This document shows positions 27,581-38,499 of a DNA stretch of 64,000 nt, one piece after another; position 1 is the first letter of the stretch, and each line of letters opens with the position of its first letter. Origin of the DNA: Mycolicibacterium sp. HK-90 (lineage in GTDB: Bacteria > Actinomycetota > Actinomycetes > Mycobacteriales > Mycobacteriaceae); the NCBI RefSeq assembly GCF_030486405.1, contig NZ_CP129613.1:3348001-3412000 (forward strand), in the 5' to 3' direction. The position numbers and the translations under genes were made by a program. The notes below the pieces were generated by a model, which saw nothing but the letters and a program-made list of their open reading frames with translations, had not been told where the DNA came from and ran no database searches.

Positions 27581-29152
27581 GTGACGTCACACCCGTTGAC
27601 CATTCCGGCACTTCTGCAGCGCAGCGTCGCCGAGTTCGGTGAGGCCGTCTATCTGGTCACCCCGACCGAACGCCTCACCTACCTCGACGCCGAACAACGG
27701 TCCGCGCGGCTGGCCCGGTGGCTGCTGCACGAAGGGGTCGGCAAGGGCAGCCGGGTGGGCCTGTTCTTCCCCAACGGCGCCGAATGGGTCACCTGGTGGC
27801 TCGCGGTGTCCCGAGTCGGAGCGGTCGCGGTGCCGATGAGCACGATGTACGCCCCCGCCGAAATCGCAAAAGTGTTGCGGTTGGCGGATATCGGGCTGCT
27901 CATCGCCCCGAGTACGGTCCTCGGCATCGACGTCGCCGAGCGGTTGGAGACCGCGCTGCCCGAACTGGCCGGCCAGCCCTCCGGCCGACTGGCGATGCGG
28001 GCCGCCCCATACCTGCGTCGCATCGCCCTGGTCGGCACGACGGACCGGCCCTGGGCGACGTCGGCCGCGGCAACCGACGGGGTGCCTGCCGAGGTCCTGG
28101 CCGCGGCGGAAGCCGAGGTCTCCCCTGCCGACCTCGCGATCATGGTGCATACCTCCGGGTCCACCGCCGATCCGAAAGGCGTGTTGCACACCCACGGCAC
28201 GCTCGTGCGCCAGACCTCGACCTGGCCCAGCGCAATACGTGCGATCACCCGATCACCGGATCAATCCCGGGTGCTGTGCGCGATGCCGTTCTTCTGGATC
28301 GGCGGCCTGCTCGCCGCCACCGGAGCCCTCCACGAACCCGTCACCGTGGTGGTCATGCCGAAACTGGACCCCGGCACCGCACTGGAACTGGCTGAGCGCG
28401 AACGGATCACCGGGATCGTGGGATGGCCGGCCTTCACCCAGCGGTTGCGCGAACACCCGTCGTTCGCCGACCGGGATCTGAGCAGCGCCCCGATGCTTCG
28501 CGACGGCCCGCTGGACATCGCCATGACCGATGTCCCGGACGGATTTCCGGTGCACCGCACGATGTCCGAGACCGCAGGCGGTTTCGTGTTCACCGACATC
28601 GCCATCGTCGACGAGCACGGCGATCCGGTGGCGCTCGGGGACACCGGTGAGCTCCTGGTCCGTGGTATCGGGGTGATGGCCGGCTACAACAAGCGTGAGC
28701 GGTCGGAGACATTCGACGCCGACGGCTGGTACCACACCGGCGACAAGGTGTACCGCCGTGACGGCGACCCCCGTCTGTTCTACGTCGGGCGGACCACCGA
28801 TCTGATCAAGGCCGCCGGCGCCAACGTATCGCCGTTGGAGGTCGAGGCCGTCATCGCCGACGCTGCCGACGTGGCCCAATGCGTGGTGGTCGGCCTCGAT
28901 GATCCCCAACGCGGAGAAGAGGTGTGCGCAGTCGTGGTGCCGACGTCAACGATCGACGTCGCAACACTGGCGTCCCGGACCCGCGAGCAACTGTCGGCCT
29001 ACAAGGTGCCGACCCGGTGGGTGCTGACCGACGGCGACCGGATACCGACCCTGCCCAGCGGCAAGTTCGACCGGAAGACCTTGCGGCAGTTGATCATCGA
29101 CGGAGAACTCGAGACGGTGCGAGCGGACCGAAACCGCCCGGCCGGGCACTGA
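27581..29152 (+). CDS. Acyl-CoA synthetase / AMP-binding protein (FadD-like)
   Basis: 523 residues from GTG at 27581 with GGAG about 11 nt upstream. Adenylate-forming signatures: VHTSGSTADPKGVLHTHG (P-loop), FPVHRTMSETAGG (A5-like), DGWYHTGDKVYRRDGDPRLFYVGRTTDLIKAAGANVSPLEVE and the catalytic Lys in LPSGKFDRKTLR. The segment between the A5-like motif and the following IVDEHGDPVALGDTGEL is shorter than in standard FadD proteins. Substrate unknown. It converges with the P450 gene, whose stop codon begins at the very next base. Confidence 0.87.
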   Translation: MTSHPLTIPALLQRSVAEFGEAVYLVTPTERLTYLDAEQRSARLARWLLHEGVGKGSRVGLFFPNGAEWVTWWLAVSRVGAVAVPMSTMYAPAEIAKVLRLADIGLLIAPSTVLGIDVAERLETALPELAGQPSGRLAMRAAPYLRRIALVGTTDRPWATSAAATDGVPAEVLAAAEAEVSPADLAIMVHTSGSTADPKGVLHTHGTLVRQTSTWPSAIRAITRSPDQSRVLCAMPFFWIGGLLAATGALHEPVTVVVMPKLDPGTALELAERERITGIVGWPAFTQRLREHPSFADRDLSSAPMLRDGPLDIAMTDVPDGFPVHRTMSETAGGFVFTDIAIVDEHGDPVALGDTGELLVRGIGVMAGYNKRERSETFDADGWYHTGDKVYRRDGDPRLFYVGRTTDLIKAAGANVSPLEVEAVIADAADVAQCVVVGLDDPQRGEEVCAVVVPTSTIDVATLASRTREQLSAYKVPTRWVLTDGDRIPTLPSGKFDRKTLRQLIIDGELETVRADRNRPAGH

Positions 29153-30367
29153 TCATGCCGCGGTGAACCGCACCGGCATCGAATGGATGCCGTTCATCAG
29201 GGTCGAACGCACCCGTTCTACCGGCCCGGCCAACTCCAGATCCCGCATCCGGGCCAGGATTTCCGGAAAGATGGCGGCGGCCTCCACCCGGGCCAGGTTC
29301 GCCCCCAGACAGAAATGAGTTCCCCCACCACCGAACGCCAGGTGTGGGTTCGGGTCGCGGCCGATGTCGAAACGGTCGGGGTCGCGGAAACGTGTCTCGT
29401 CCCGGTTGGCCGATGGGAAGAAGAGTGCCACCCGGTCGCCTTCGGCGATGCGGACACCGCGCAGTTCAGTGTCTTTCGTTGCGGTGCGGGTGAATACGTT
29501 CACCGGGCTGACGTAGCGGAGCATCTCCTCGATCGCCGTCGACAGCAGCCCCGGTTCGGCGACGAGCCGTGCCCGCTCTCCAGGATGCTCGAGCAGCGTC
29601 AAAGTCCCTGCGGCGACCAGATTCCTGGTCGTGTCGCCCCCGGCGTTGATCATCAACAGGAAGAACAGATTGAACTCGAGTTCGGTGAGTCGCTGACCTT
29701 CGACCTCGGCCTGCAGCAGAGCGGTCGCGATGTCGTCGCCCGGGTCGACCCGTTTGCGTTCGGCCAATGCCGACGCGTACTCGAACATTTCGAGTTGCGC
29801 CTGAATGACAGACTCGGTGGCAGCACCGACCCGCTCCGAATTCATGGTCTCGGTCAGTTCATAGAGACGGCGACCGTCCTCGTGGGAGATCCCCAGGAGT
29901 TCGGCGATCATGAAGGACGGCAGTGCCCCGGCGATGTCGGATACGAAATCGCACTCGCCGCGGTCCAACACCCCCTCGACGATCTCCGCCGCCAGGTCCG
30001 CCATCCGGCCCTTCAGCCGAGCGACGTGACGCGGGGTGAACCCCTTGCTGACCAAGGTCCGAAGCGCCGTATGCCGCGGCGGATCCATCGTCAGCATCAT
30101 CAGGCTCAGCTGGTACGCCTCCTCTGGTGGGGGCGCGTCGAAGAAGACGCCGGACCGCTCCGAGGACCAGGTGGAGCTGTCCCGGGATACGGCGAGAATG
30201 TCGTCGTATCCGGTGAGGGCCCAGAACCCCGGCCCGGCGCTGTAGGGGTGCCAGGCCACCGGTGCGCGGCGCCGCAGTTCCCGAAACGCCTCCAGCGGTA
30301 TCCCCGCTTGGTAGACCTCCGGATTCGTCAGATCAACACCGCTGATGCGGACCGCATCGTCGAGCAT
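29153..30367 (-). CDS. Cytochrome P450
   Basis: 404 residues, ATG at 30367. I-helix AGGDTTRN (oxygen activation), ExxR in IEEMLRY, and the haem-ligand loop FGGGGTHFCLG with Cys353. It belongs to the bacterial class I, soluble, ferredoxin-dependent type, similar in motif to the mycobacterial sterol/fatty-acid CYP groups (the GGGTHFCLGANLAR form), but I cannot give a CYP family. No ferredoxin gene is adjacent. Substrate unknown. No good ribosome site is seen, so possibly leaderless. Confidence 0.92.
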   Translation of the reverse strand: MLDDAVRISGVDLTNPEVYQAGIPLEAFRELRRRAPVAWHPYSAGPGFWALTGYDDILAVSRDSSTWSSERSGVFFDAPPPEEAYQLSLMMLTMDPPRHTALRTLVSKGFTPRHVARLKGRMADLAAEIVEGVLDRGECDFVSDIAGALPSFMIAELLGISHEDGRRLYELTETMNSERVGAATESVIQAQLEMFEYASALAERKRVDPGDDIATALLQAEVEGQRLTELEFNLFFLLMINAGGDTTRNLVAAGTLTLLEHPGERARLVAEPGLLSTAIEEMLRYVSPVNVFTRTATKDTELRGVRIAEGDRVALFFPSANRDETRFRDPDRFDIGRDPNPHLAFGGGGTHFCLGANLARVEAAAIFPEILARMRDLELAGPVERVRSTLMNGIHSMPVRFTAA

Positions 30368-30401
30368 GCAGTGACGGTAGTGCACTGTGGCGCCCGGATA
30401 T

Positions 30402-30776
30402 TCAGAATCGGTCGATCACCCTACGGAACCCCGCCGATGGTTGCACGAGCGCGCCAGCATCTCGGATCCGCCCTGCCAAGCCGCTGTCGGACGTGACGAC
30501 GGTGATCTCGTCGGGCCGGGGATCGTCCCGAACCAGCCGCACGATCTCGTCGTCGGCAGAGTTCGCGGTCGCCCGTGGGGCGTGCGCCACCTCGACCACC
30601 GAGGATTCGACCGGTGGCGTTGTCGGCCCCTCGAACACCACCGTCACCCGGTGTCCCCCGGTCGAGGCCCAGCGCTCGAGCCGCTCGACCAACCCCACCA
30701 TCGCGCCGCGGCGGTCCTTCCACCAGCCGTCCGGTCGAGTGCCGATCACGTTCATTCCGTCCACGATCCACCGCAC
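30402..30776 (-). CDS. YacP-like NYN-domain ribonuclease
   Basis: 124 residues from GTG at 30776. NYN (PIN-like) fold with IVDGMNVIG at the N-terminus and further acidic residues in SADDEIVRLVRDD and ITVVTSDSGLAGRI, forming the usual acidic nuclease pocket. YacP-type proteins are small RNases of RNA turnover. It is divergent from the URC1 gene across 122 bp. Function is a family-based inference. Confidence 0.8.
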   Translation of the reverse strand: MRWIVDGMNVIGTRPDGWWKDRRGAMVGLVERLERWASTGGHRVTVVFEGPTTPPVESSVVEVAHAPRATANSADDEIVRLVRDDPRPDEITVVTSDSGLAGRIRDAGALVQPSAGFRRVIDRF

Positions 30777-30854
30777 CCTGCCGACATTACGGACGTCGGG
30801 CCGTCCCGGTGAATCGCCGCACCGCCTGCAGAACCGGCGAAATCGGGGTTGACT

Positions 30855-30864
30855 GGAGGCCTCC
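30855..30864. promoter_or_regulatory. Perfect 10-bp palindrome in front of the uracil-degradation operon
   Basis: GGAGGCCTCC in the 122-bp divergent region, 35 bp before the URC1 start codon. It could be an operator; a chance palindrome is also possible in GC-rich DNA. Confidence 0.25.
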
Positions 30865-30898
30865 TCAGGGCGTGCCTGCGGGAAAGGGGGCCGACCAG

Positions 30899-32172
<1,274 letters not shown>

Positions 32173-32176
<4 letters not shown>

Positions 32177-33390
32177 CCACCACCTTGGACAGCTCGGCCG
32201 CTGTCGCCACCCTGCGCACCACCGCCACGATTCGTGAGCGGGCCCGATTCCTGCTGCAGCGCGCTCGGGCCGGCGACTCGCGGTGGTTCGTCATCGACGA
32301 CGATGCCCTCGACCGCGCGGCGGCCGAGGTGGCCGAGGTGACCCGCACCCGCTACCCGACGCTGGCGGTGCCTTATCACAGCCGGTGGCGTCATTTCGAG
32401 GCAGGCGGTGTGGACCGCGGTGCCATATTGTCCTCGCGCACAAAGGATCTGGACAACGCCGACCGCGCCCGGGCAATGATCGACCTCACGGTGGTGAGCG
32501 TGCTGCTGGACGCCGGAGCCGGAACCGCATGGCGGTACACCGAATCGGATACCGGCCTGGAACTCAACCGCTCGGAGGGACTCGGGGTGGCCAGCTGGCA
32601 CGCCTTCTGCAGCGGCCTGTTCTCCAGTGATCCCGCAGATCCGCTGCGGGCCGACGCCACCGCACTGAGCCGACTGGAGGTCGCCGACCTGGCGCATGCG
32701 TTCCAGGCCGGCCCCCGAAATCCTTTGGTCGGCCTGGCCGGCCGCGTGCAGTTGCTCCGCCGACTCGGCGCCGGACTGGCGGCCCGCCCCGACGTGTTCG
32801 GCTCCCCCGGTCGCCCGGGCGGGTTGTTCGACGCCAGTCCAGGACCGACCGTCGCGGCGCACGACCTGCTGTCCACGTTGCTAAACACACTGTCGGGGGT
32901 GTGGCTGACCGACAACGACATCGACGGGGTGCCCCTCGGCGACTGTTGGCGGCATGGGGCGGTGCCCGGACCAGGCCGGTCGAGCGGATGGATACCGTTT
33001 CACAAACTCTCTCAGTGGCTTACGTATTCACTGCTCGAACCGTTCGAATGGGCAGAAGTGACAGTCACCGATCTGGACGCGCTGACCGGCCTGCCCGAGT
33101 ACCGCAACGGAGGGCTGATGCTCGACACCGGCGTGCTCCGACTCCGAGACCCCGCACTCGCCGAGGCGAGCTGGTCGGTGGGCGACGAACTGGTGGTCGA
33201 GTGGCGGGCACTGACGGTGGCCCTGCTCGACGAGCTGGCACCGATCATCCGACGACAGTTGGGTGCCGAGGACCTGCCACTGGCCCGCATCCTCGAGGGC
33301 GGAACCTGGGCGGCCGGTCGGGCACTTGCCGCGCGGCTGCGCGACGGCCGCCCGCCGCTGTCCATCGTCAGTGACGGCACGGTCTTCTAG
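32173..33390 (+). CDS. urc4: DUF1688 protein, URC4 of the uracil-degradation pathway
   Basis: 405 residues. Full-length DUF1688: [51 protein letters not shown], the [12 protein letters not shown] loop, [21 protein letters not shown] and [17 protein letters not shown]. In yeast and in bacteria with the URC pathway this protein acts after URC1 on the ring-opened intermediate; its exact reaction is poorly defined. Start ATG overlaps URC1 (ATGA), and the stop is 8 bp before upp, so the three are one operon. Confidence 0.9.
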
Positions 33391-33398
33391 GAGCGATC

Positions 33399-34028
33399 AT
33401 GGGCAATCTGCATGTCGTCGATCACCCGCTGGTTCAGCACAAGCTGACCCTGATGCGGCAGAAAGACGTTTCCACCAAGGGATTTCGCCAGCTACTCAAC
33501 GAGATATCGATGCTGATGAGCTACGAGGTGCTCCGTGACATCCCGGTTCACGAGATCGACATCGAGACCCCGCTGGAGGCGACGACCGGCACCGTCATCG
33601 ACGGCAAGAAATTGGTCTTCGTGTCGATCCTGCGAGCCGGGAGCGGCCTGCTCGACGGCATGCTCAGCGTGATGCCCAGCGCCCGCGTCGGCCATATCGG
33701 CCTCTACCGAAATCCGAAAACCCATGTCGCCGTGGAGTACTACTTCAAGCTGCCGAGCGATCTGCATGAACGCGACGTGGTGGTCGTCGATCCGATGCTG
33801 GCCACCGGCAACTCCGCCGTCGCCGCCATCGACCGCATCAAGGAGTACGGCCCGCGTTCCATCAAGTTCGTCTGCCTGCTGACCTGTCCAGAAGGCGTCG
33901 CCGCCATGCACCAGGCACATCCCGACGTGACGATCTACGCCGCGGCGCTGGATCGGGAACTCGACGACCAGGGCTACATCGTCCCGGGTGTCGGCGATGC
34001 CGGTGACCGGATCTTCGGGACCAAGTGA
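33399..34028 (+). CDS. upp: Uracil phosphoribosyltransferase
   Basis: 209 residues, ATG with AGGAG 5 nt upstream. PRPP-binding motif [13 protein letters not shown], the flexible loop [13 protein letters not shown] and the uracil-binding C-terminal segment ([15 protein letters not shown]). It converts uracil and PRPP to UMP. Inside a URC1-URC4 operon it probably provides the nucleotide substrate for ring opening (the FUR1 role in yeast) as well as salvage. Its last codons overlap the following GTG start (GTGA). Confidence 0.96.
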   Translation: MGNLHVVDHPLVQHKLTLMRQKDVSTKGFRQLLNEISMLMSYEVLRDIPVHEIDIETPLEATTGTVIDGKKLVFVSILRAGSGLLDGMLSVMPSARVGHIGLYRNPKTHVAVEYYFKLPSDLHERDVVVVDPMLATGNSAVAAIDRIKEYGPRSIKFVCLLTCPEGVAAMHQAHPDVTIYAAALDRELDDQGYIVPGVGDAGDRIFGTK

Positions 34029-34711
34029 GAGCCCACCGCTGGGGCCTGGGCGCATTTCTGCTCGTCGAGGCCGCTTATCTGCTCACCGCGGCATCCTTTG
34101 GGCTGCTGGCACCCGAGGGAGCGCCACCCGCCTGGTTGATCACCGTGGCGATCGGGGTGCCGACCGTGGTCGCCGCGGCCCTGGCGATCGCGATCGCGCA
34201 CTGGCGCGGCAACGGTGCCCGCATCGACTTTCGATGGCAGTGGTCCTGGCGTGCGGTGGGGCTCGGGTTGGCGTTCGGGTTCGGCGGACTGTTCTTCACG
34301 CTGCCTGCCGCATTGCTCTATCAGTCGATCGTCGGACCGGACGCGACGTCCGCGGTGGGCGGGGTATTCGAGGGGGTGCGAACCAGCTGGCCGGTGGCGG
34401 TGACCGTCCTGCTGCTGGTCGCGGTCCTCGCCCCGATCTGCGAAGAGGTGGTGTACCGCGGCCTGCTGTGGGGTGCGCTCGAGCAACGCTGGGGCCGCCT
34501 GACCGCCGTCACGGTGTCCACCCTCGTGTTCGCGGTGGCCCACCTGGAGTTCGAGCGGGCACCGCTGCTGCTGGTGGTGGCTGTCCCGATTGCGTTGGCG
34601 CGGCTGTACTCCGAGAGTCTGTGGGGCAGTATCGTCGCGCACCAGGTGACCAACCTGTTGCCGGGCATCGTGATGATGCTCGGGCTGGTGGGGATGATGC
34701 CGACCGGCTGA
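34025..34711 (+). CDS. CPBP-family intramembrane metalloprotease
   Basis: 228 residues from GTG at 34025, coupled to upp by a four-base overlap. About seven membrane helices. CPBP/Rce1-like motifs are present: EEVVYRG (Glu140, Glu141, Arg145), a His in AVAHLEFE (His173) and HQVTN (His206). Such proteins act as CAAX-type proteases or in bacteriocin self-immunity. A link to pyrimidine catabolism is not known, so it may simply share the operon. Confidence 0.87.
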   Translation: MRAHRWGLGAFLLVEAAYLLTAASFGLLAPEGAPPAWLITVAIGVPTVVAAALAIAIAHWRGNGARIDFRWQWSWRAVGLGLAFGFGGLFFTLPAALLYQSIVGPDATSAVGGVFEGVRTSWPVAVTVLLLVAVLAPICEEVVYRGLLWGALEQRWGRLTAVTVSTLVFAVAHLEFERAPLLLVVAVPIALARLYSESLWGSIVAHQVTNLLPGIVMMLGLVGMMPTG

Positions 34712-34742
34712 CCGCACCGCCCTGTGCAATTCGCGTGCGCAC

Positions 34743-35525
34743 CTACCGCTTGCGGTCACGAACCTTGTACGTCGAGGGCCACGACATCCGGGATTCGTCC
34801 CCCAGCAACGGTGTTCCCGAGCCGCCGACCCGGACGTCGTAGGCTTCCTGCCCGGCGCCCACCTCACGGTTGGCATGCTCCTGGGCCAGGTAGTACAGCT
34901 GGTCGATCTCGGCCTCGGAGAACGCCACGAACGTGGTCTTGCGCACGATGTCGTTCATGCCCGCGGTCATCCGGTCGGGCAGGATGCGTGACGCCAGCGC
35001 AGCCACGCCGAGCAGGGTGAACGGGATGACCCAGTAGCAGACGAACGACAGCGGAGTCCTGGTGTCCAGGATCGTGGCGTCGCCCTGCACGATCGGAGGG
35101 ATCGCTGCCGACACCGTCATCCCGGCGAACACACCCACCCAGATCCACGTCAGGATCTTGACGATCCGTTGGAACAGATCGCTTTCCACGACTCCCGGTG
35201 GCTGGCCCGCCGCGGCGAACTCGAGGACGAACGGCTTGCCGATGAGCAGCCCGGTCAAGGCGACCAGGAAGATGCCCGCCGTGCTCAGCGGCTGTATCCA
35301 GCGTTCCATGACGTCCTGGCTGAGCACCAGCGTCAGGCCCGTCAGCACGATGAAGGTGGCCAGGGCGCCAATCTCGAGGGTGCGCCCCGGTGCGCCCGAC
35401 ATCCGGCTGATCACGAAGGTCGCGACCGCCGTCGCCAGCGCCACCAGAACGGCGACCAGGAACGGCACGTTGCCGACGAGTACCCAGTAGATGATCCACG
35501 GCGCGAAGCCAAACAGGATGCCCAC
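34743..35525 (-). CDS. Conserved multi-pass membrane protein, unknown function
   Basis: 260 residues from GTG at 35525. Roughly six membrane helices: FAPWIIYWVLVGNVPFLVAVLV, IGALATFIVLTGLTLVLS, TAGIFLVALTGLLIG, ILTWIWVGVFAGMTVSA and WVIPFTLLGVAALAS among them. It ends with a soluble tail holding SEAEIDQLYYLAQEHANRE. No family known to me. The tail repeats features of cytosolic regulatory ends, but no motif is clear. Confidence 0.7.
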   Translation of the reverse strand: MGILFGFAPWIIYWVLVGNVPFLVAVLVALATAVATFVISRMSGAPGRTLEIGALATFIVLTGLTLVLSQDVMERWIQPLSTAGIFLVALTGLLIGKPFVLEFAAAGQPPGVVESDLFQRIVKILTWIWVGVFAGMTVSAAIPPIVQGDATILDTRTPLSFVCYWVIPFTLLGVAALASRILPDRMTAGMNDIVRKTTFVAFSEAEIDQLYYLAQEHANREVGAGQEAYDVRVGGSGTPLLGDESRMSWPSTYKVRDRKR

Positions 35526-35579
35526 GAGCGCCTAGTCTAGGGGCTTACCGTTGATCCGACGGCAACACCCTCCGGCTCG

Positions 35580-36638
35580 TCACTCCTCATTCGGCTTGGT
35601 GTTGCGGCGCCACTCCGAGATCTTGCGGCCCATCGAGTCGGCCGCATTCGTCGCGGCCTGCCCCACTCCGTCGACCACGCCGCCCAAACCGTCTCGGATA
35701 CCCCGGATCAACGGATCGTTGGACTGGTCGAAGCCGTCCTTGTAATGGCGTGCCGCCGCGCTGACGTCGTCACTCCAGCTCGCGGTGTCATCGTCGGCCC
35801 GCAGCGGATAGTTGCCGGCCATGATGGCACCGTATCCGCCGGTATCCACCCACTTGGTCAGGGCCGCCGCCCGGAGCACCGAGAAAGGATGCGTGCGCAA
35901 CTCGAGATTGAGCAGCTTGAGCAGCCCGTCGCGCATGTCTCCGGTCGCGTCATAGTCACGCGCCTGGGCGAGGAACGCCTGCGAGTCGAGCTTCTCGAGG
36001 TGACTGCCCGCCGCCAACTTCAGCTCGACCCGGATCGCCATGTCGATGTCCTGTCCGCACAGCAGACCCGCGCGGTCCCCCGAAAGTTCGGATTTGCGTT
36101 GCCATTCCTGCAGGGCGGCGACGATCGCGCGCAGCGCCCAGCCCCCGACCGGGACGAAGCCGAACGACGATGCGAACCGCATCAGGTGATCGAGCATCGT
36201 GCGGTAGACGGCATGGCCGCTGAGGGCATGCCCGAGCTCATGCCCGACGATGAACCGCATCTCGTCGTGCGTCATCAGTTCATACATCGACGAGGTGATC
36301 ACGATGAACGGGTCGTCCATGCCGATGCAGTACGCGTTCACTTCCGGTGACTGGATGACGAACATCTCCGGGCGAACCGGCGCATCGAGTACTTGCACGC
36401 AGTCATCGAGCAGCGCGTCGAGATCGGCGAACTGGCGCGGACCCACCCGGGCCGAACTGGCCAGATACAGCAACCGGTGCTTACGTTCCCGGAGCATCCC
36501 CGACAGCAGCTTGAGGATCTGATCGAACCCCTTGAGCCGACGTAGCGCGGTGAGCGCGGTCCGGTCCGCCGGATGCTCCCAGGCCCGTGAACTGATGCCG
36601 GGAAATAGCGTCCGGTTGGTCGCAGGTGTGGATTCCAT
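35580..36638 (-). CDS. M48-family zinc metalloprotease
   Basis: 352 residues. Zinc motif VGHELGHALSGH (His133, Glu134, His137) and a probable third ligand Glu184 in KSELSGDRAG. N-terminal region RRLKGFDQILKLLSGMLRERKHRLLYLAS precedes NAYCIGMDDPFIVITSSMYELM, typical of HtpX/Oma1-like M48 proteins. It lacks an obvious signal peptide, and a hydrophobic stretch (FASSFGFVPVGGWALRAIVAAL) may anchor it. Role in membrane protein quality control is family inference. A charged C-terminal tail resembles a membrane-interacting helix. Confidence 0.88.
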   Translation of the reverse strand: MESTPATNRTLFPGISSRAWEHPADRTALTALRRLKGFDQILKLLSGMLRERKHRLLYLASSARVGPRQFADLDALLDDCVQVLDAPVRPEMFVIQSPEVNAYCIGMDDPFIVITSSMYELMTHDEMRFIVGHELGHALSGHAVYRTMLDHLMRFASSFGFVPVGGWALRAIVAALQEWQRKSELSGDRAGLLCGQDIDMAIRVELKLAAGSHLEKLDSQAFLAQARDYDATGDMRDGLLKLLNLELRTHPFSVLRAAALTKWVDTGGYGAIMAGNYPLRADDDTASWSDDVSAAARHYKDGFDQSNDPLIRGIRDGLGGVVDGVGQAATNAADSMGRKISEWRRNTKPNEE

Positions 36639-36717
36639 CAGTGCTGTGCGCCCTTCCTCGTCGACAGCTCAAAGCCTACGGAGGGTTGAGCTACCGGAGA
36701 CGCACAAATCCTAGGTC

Positions 36718-37332
36718 TCAGGCGATGATGCGGACCAGGTACGGCGTCATGCCCTGGGTGCGCACGGGGGTGACCGCGACGGCGGGCTCGGTGCCCTGGA
36801 TCATCTGGTTGTTGCCGAGGTAGAGCGCCACACTCTGAGTGCCCTCCGGCCCGTAGAAGATCAGGTCACCGGGCAGCGCCGCCGACGGCAGCACCTTCTG
36901 TCCCACCTTGTACTGCTCGCCGGACGACCGGGGCATCTTCACCCCGACGCCGCCGAAGGCGTAGACGATCAGCCCGGAGGCGTCGAAGCCGACGACGTTC
37001 GACGAAGGGTCGGGCGCGATCCCGACTCCTGGGCCGGCCAGAACCGGAGGGGTCACGGTCGGGGTCGACAGGCCGGGAGTCAGCAGTCCCCCGCCGGTGG
37101 CCGGCGGGGTCAGACCCGGAACCGGCACCGTGCGCGCGACGCCACGGGTCGGTCCGTTCACGTCACCGCCGCCGTAGCTGAACGGCACGCCGCGCTGCGA
37201 CATCGCACGAGCGATCACGTAGTCGACGTATCGCTGATTGCCCGTCGGGCGTTCGATCGGTGCGGCACCGGCGAGTCCGGGAGCCGCGACCAGAAATGCC
37301 AGACCGAGCAGCAGGGCAAAGGTACGTCTCAT
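36718..37332 (-). CDS. ripD: RipD-like NlpC/P60 protein lacking catalytic residues
   Basis: 204 residues with a signal peptide (cleavage near AGA-AP, residue 24). An NlpC/P60 fold is visible: YVIARAMSQRGVPFSYGGGDVNGP, GFDASGLIVYAFGGVGVKMPR, LPGDLIFYG and SVALYLGNNQMIQG. The catalytic Cys is Ala118 in GFDASGL, and the catalytic His is Ser167 in QSVALYLG, the same two changes known from M. tuberculosis RipD (Rv1566c). RipD binds but does not cleave peptidoglycan. A Pro/Gly-rich insert (about residues 63-112) separates the two halves of the fold. Confidence 0.88.
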   Translation of the reverse strand: MRRTFALLLGLAFLVAAPGLAGAAPIERPTGNQRYVDYVIARAMSQRGVPFSYGGGDVNGPTRGVARTVPVPGLTPPATGGGLLTPGLSTPTVTPPVLAGPGVGIAPDPSSNVVGFDASGLIVYAFGGVGVKMPRSSGEQYKVGQKVLPSAALPGDLIFYGPEGTQSVALYLGNNQMIQGTEPAVAVTPVRTQGMTPYLVRIIA

Positions 37333-37815
37333 CGAACATCAACTCTCTCGACCACCTGAAGGCGACACCGACTGCTGGTCGTCTTCAGTCGAGTCAACCA
37401 TTTGTACCGCGTGCCAGATGATTTGCCCAATTAGTATGGGGCACAGGCTCAATGAGATGCCGTACCGTGACCGAACGGTTATCCTCCGGCGGCACCCGAC
37501 GATGGCGGTGATGCCGGCGACACCGTCACGATCAGCCGGGCCCCGAGATGCGTACCGACCGTCACCGCAACGTGTCCGGGCCCGGTCCAGAAAGTCGCGC
37601 GGTGGTATCGCGCCGTGCCGTGGTGACCACCGGACGCCGGGGTCGGCGGTCGGGGCGGCCCAGAACTGCCGGCTCCCCTACGTTTCCGAATCGAGGTTGC
37701 TGCCGGCGACCGGGCCCGGGTTACCGGCCGCGAGTCACAGCGTGAAAGCATCTGCGGCACAAGGCCCGCCGAACAGCGGACACCGCCGGCGGGCCTCACC
37801 TGACACGATGGTCGT
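37333..37815. other. 483-bp region between ripD and tenA without a clear gene
   Basis: No convincing gene on either strand. A minus-strand frame (about 37479-37753) of 90 codons exists, but the composition is Arg/Pro/Ser-rich and looks like chance. The ripD promoter should lie at the left end. A strong hairpin sits at the right end, directly before tenA. I looked for a TPP riboswitch, expected before thiamine genes, and did not find one. Confidence 0.4.
37762..37796 (+). other. Strong hairpin just upstream of tenA
   Basis: AGGCCCGCC (37762-37770) pairs perfectly with GGCGGGCCT (37788-37796), 20 bp before the tenA ATG. Without a T tract it could be an intrinsic terminator-like element or part of the tenA leader. 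Confidence 0.45.
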
Positions 37816-38499
37816 ATGCATCCCGACGCGAATCCGCAATCCTGGTCCGCCCGGCTGTGGGAACCGATCGAACCCATCTTCACCGCGATCCTCGCCCATC
37901 CGTTCTTGACCGGACTCACCGACGGCGGCCTGGACGACAAGGCCTTCACCCACTACGTCGCCCAAGATGTGCACTATCTGCGCGATTACGCCCGCGCCCT
38001 GGCCATCGTCGGCGCCAAGGCGCCGAGCTTGGCCGATACGGCGATGTTCGCCCGACATGCGGCCGAAGTCTTCGACGTCGAACTCGGGTTGCACAACGAG
38101 TTGCTGCCCGCGCTTGGGCTGGACGTTCAGGAATTGGAGGCAACGCCGGTCGCGCCGACCACGCGCGCCTATACGAGTTATCTGCTGGCCACCGCCTACG
38201 GCGGCACGTTCGCCGAGGGGCTGGCCGCGGTCCTGCCGTGCTACTGGATCTACGCCCGGGTGGGGACGGCGCTGCTGGAACACGGGTCCCCGGACCCGCG
38301 CTACCAGCGGTGGATCGACAGCTACGGCGGTGAGGAATTCGCCGCGACGGTCGCCGAGGTGCTGGCGGTGACGGATCGCCTCGGGCCGACGCTCAGCGCA
38401 TCGGAGGACGCCGCCGCGCGGGGCCACTTCATGGTCACGGCGAGATACGAATGGATGTTCTTCGACGCGGCCTACCGCCGCGAACAGTGGCCGGTCTGA
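37816..38499 (+). CDS. tenA: TenA-family thiaminase II / aminopyrimidine hydrolase
   Basis: 227 residues. YVAQDVHYLRDYARALAIVGAKA (Asp51), LPCYWIYARVG (Cys142, the catalytic cysteine) and the C-terminal YEWMFFDAAYRREQW are all diagnostic. TenA hydrolyses formyl-aminomethyl pyrimidines from degraded thiamine and feeds them back into the salvage pathway. No other thiamine gene is near. Convergent with tpx. Confidence 0.93.
   Translation: MHPDANPQSWSARLWEPIEPIFTAILAHPFLTGLTDGGLDDKAFTHYVAQDVHYLRDYARALAIVGAKAPSLADTAMFARHAAEVFDVELGLHNELLPALGLDVQELEATPVAPTTRAYTSYLLATAYGGTFAEGLAAVLPCYWIYARVGTALLEHGSPDPRYQRWIDSYGGEEFAATVAEVLAVTDRLGPTLSASEDAAARGHFMVTARYEWMFFDAAYRREQWPV

Noticed and set aside
37480-37815. 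TPP riboswitch before tenA
   Set aside because: The CUGAGA and ACCUGAUC aptamer blocks are absent; only a plain hairpin is present.
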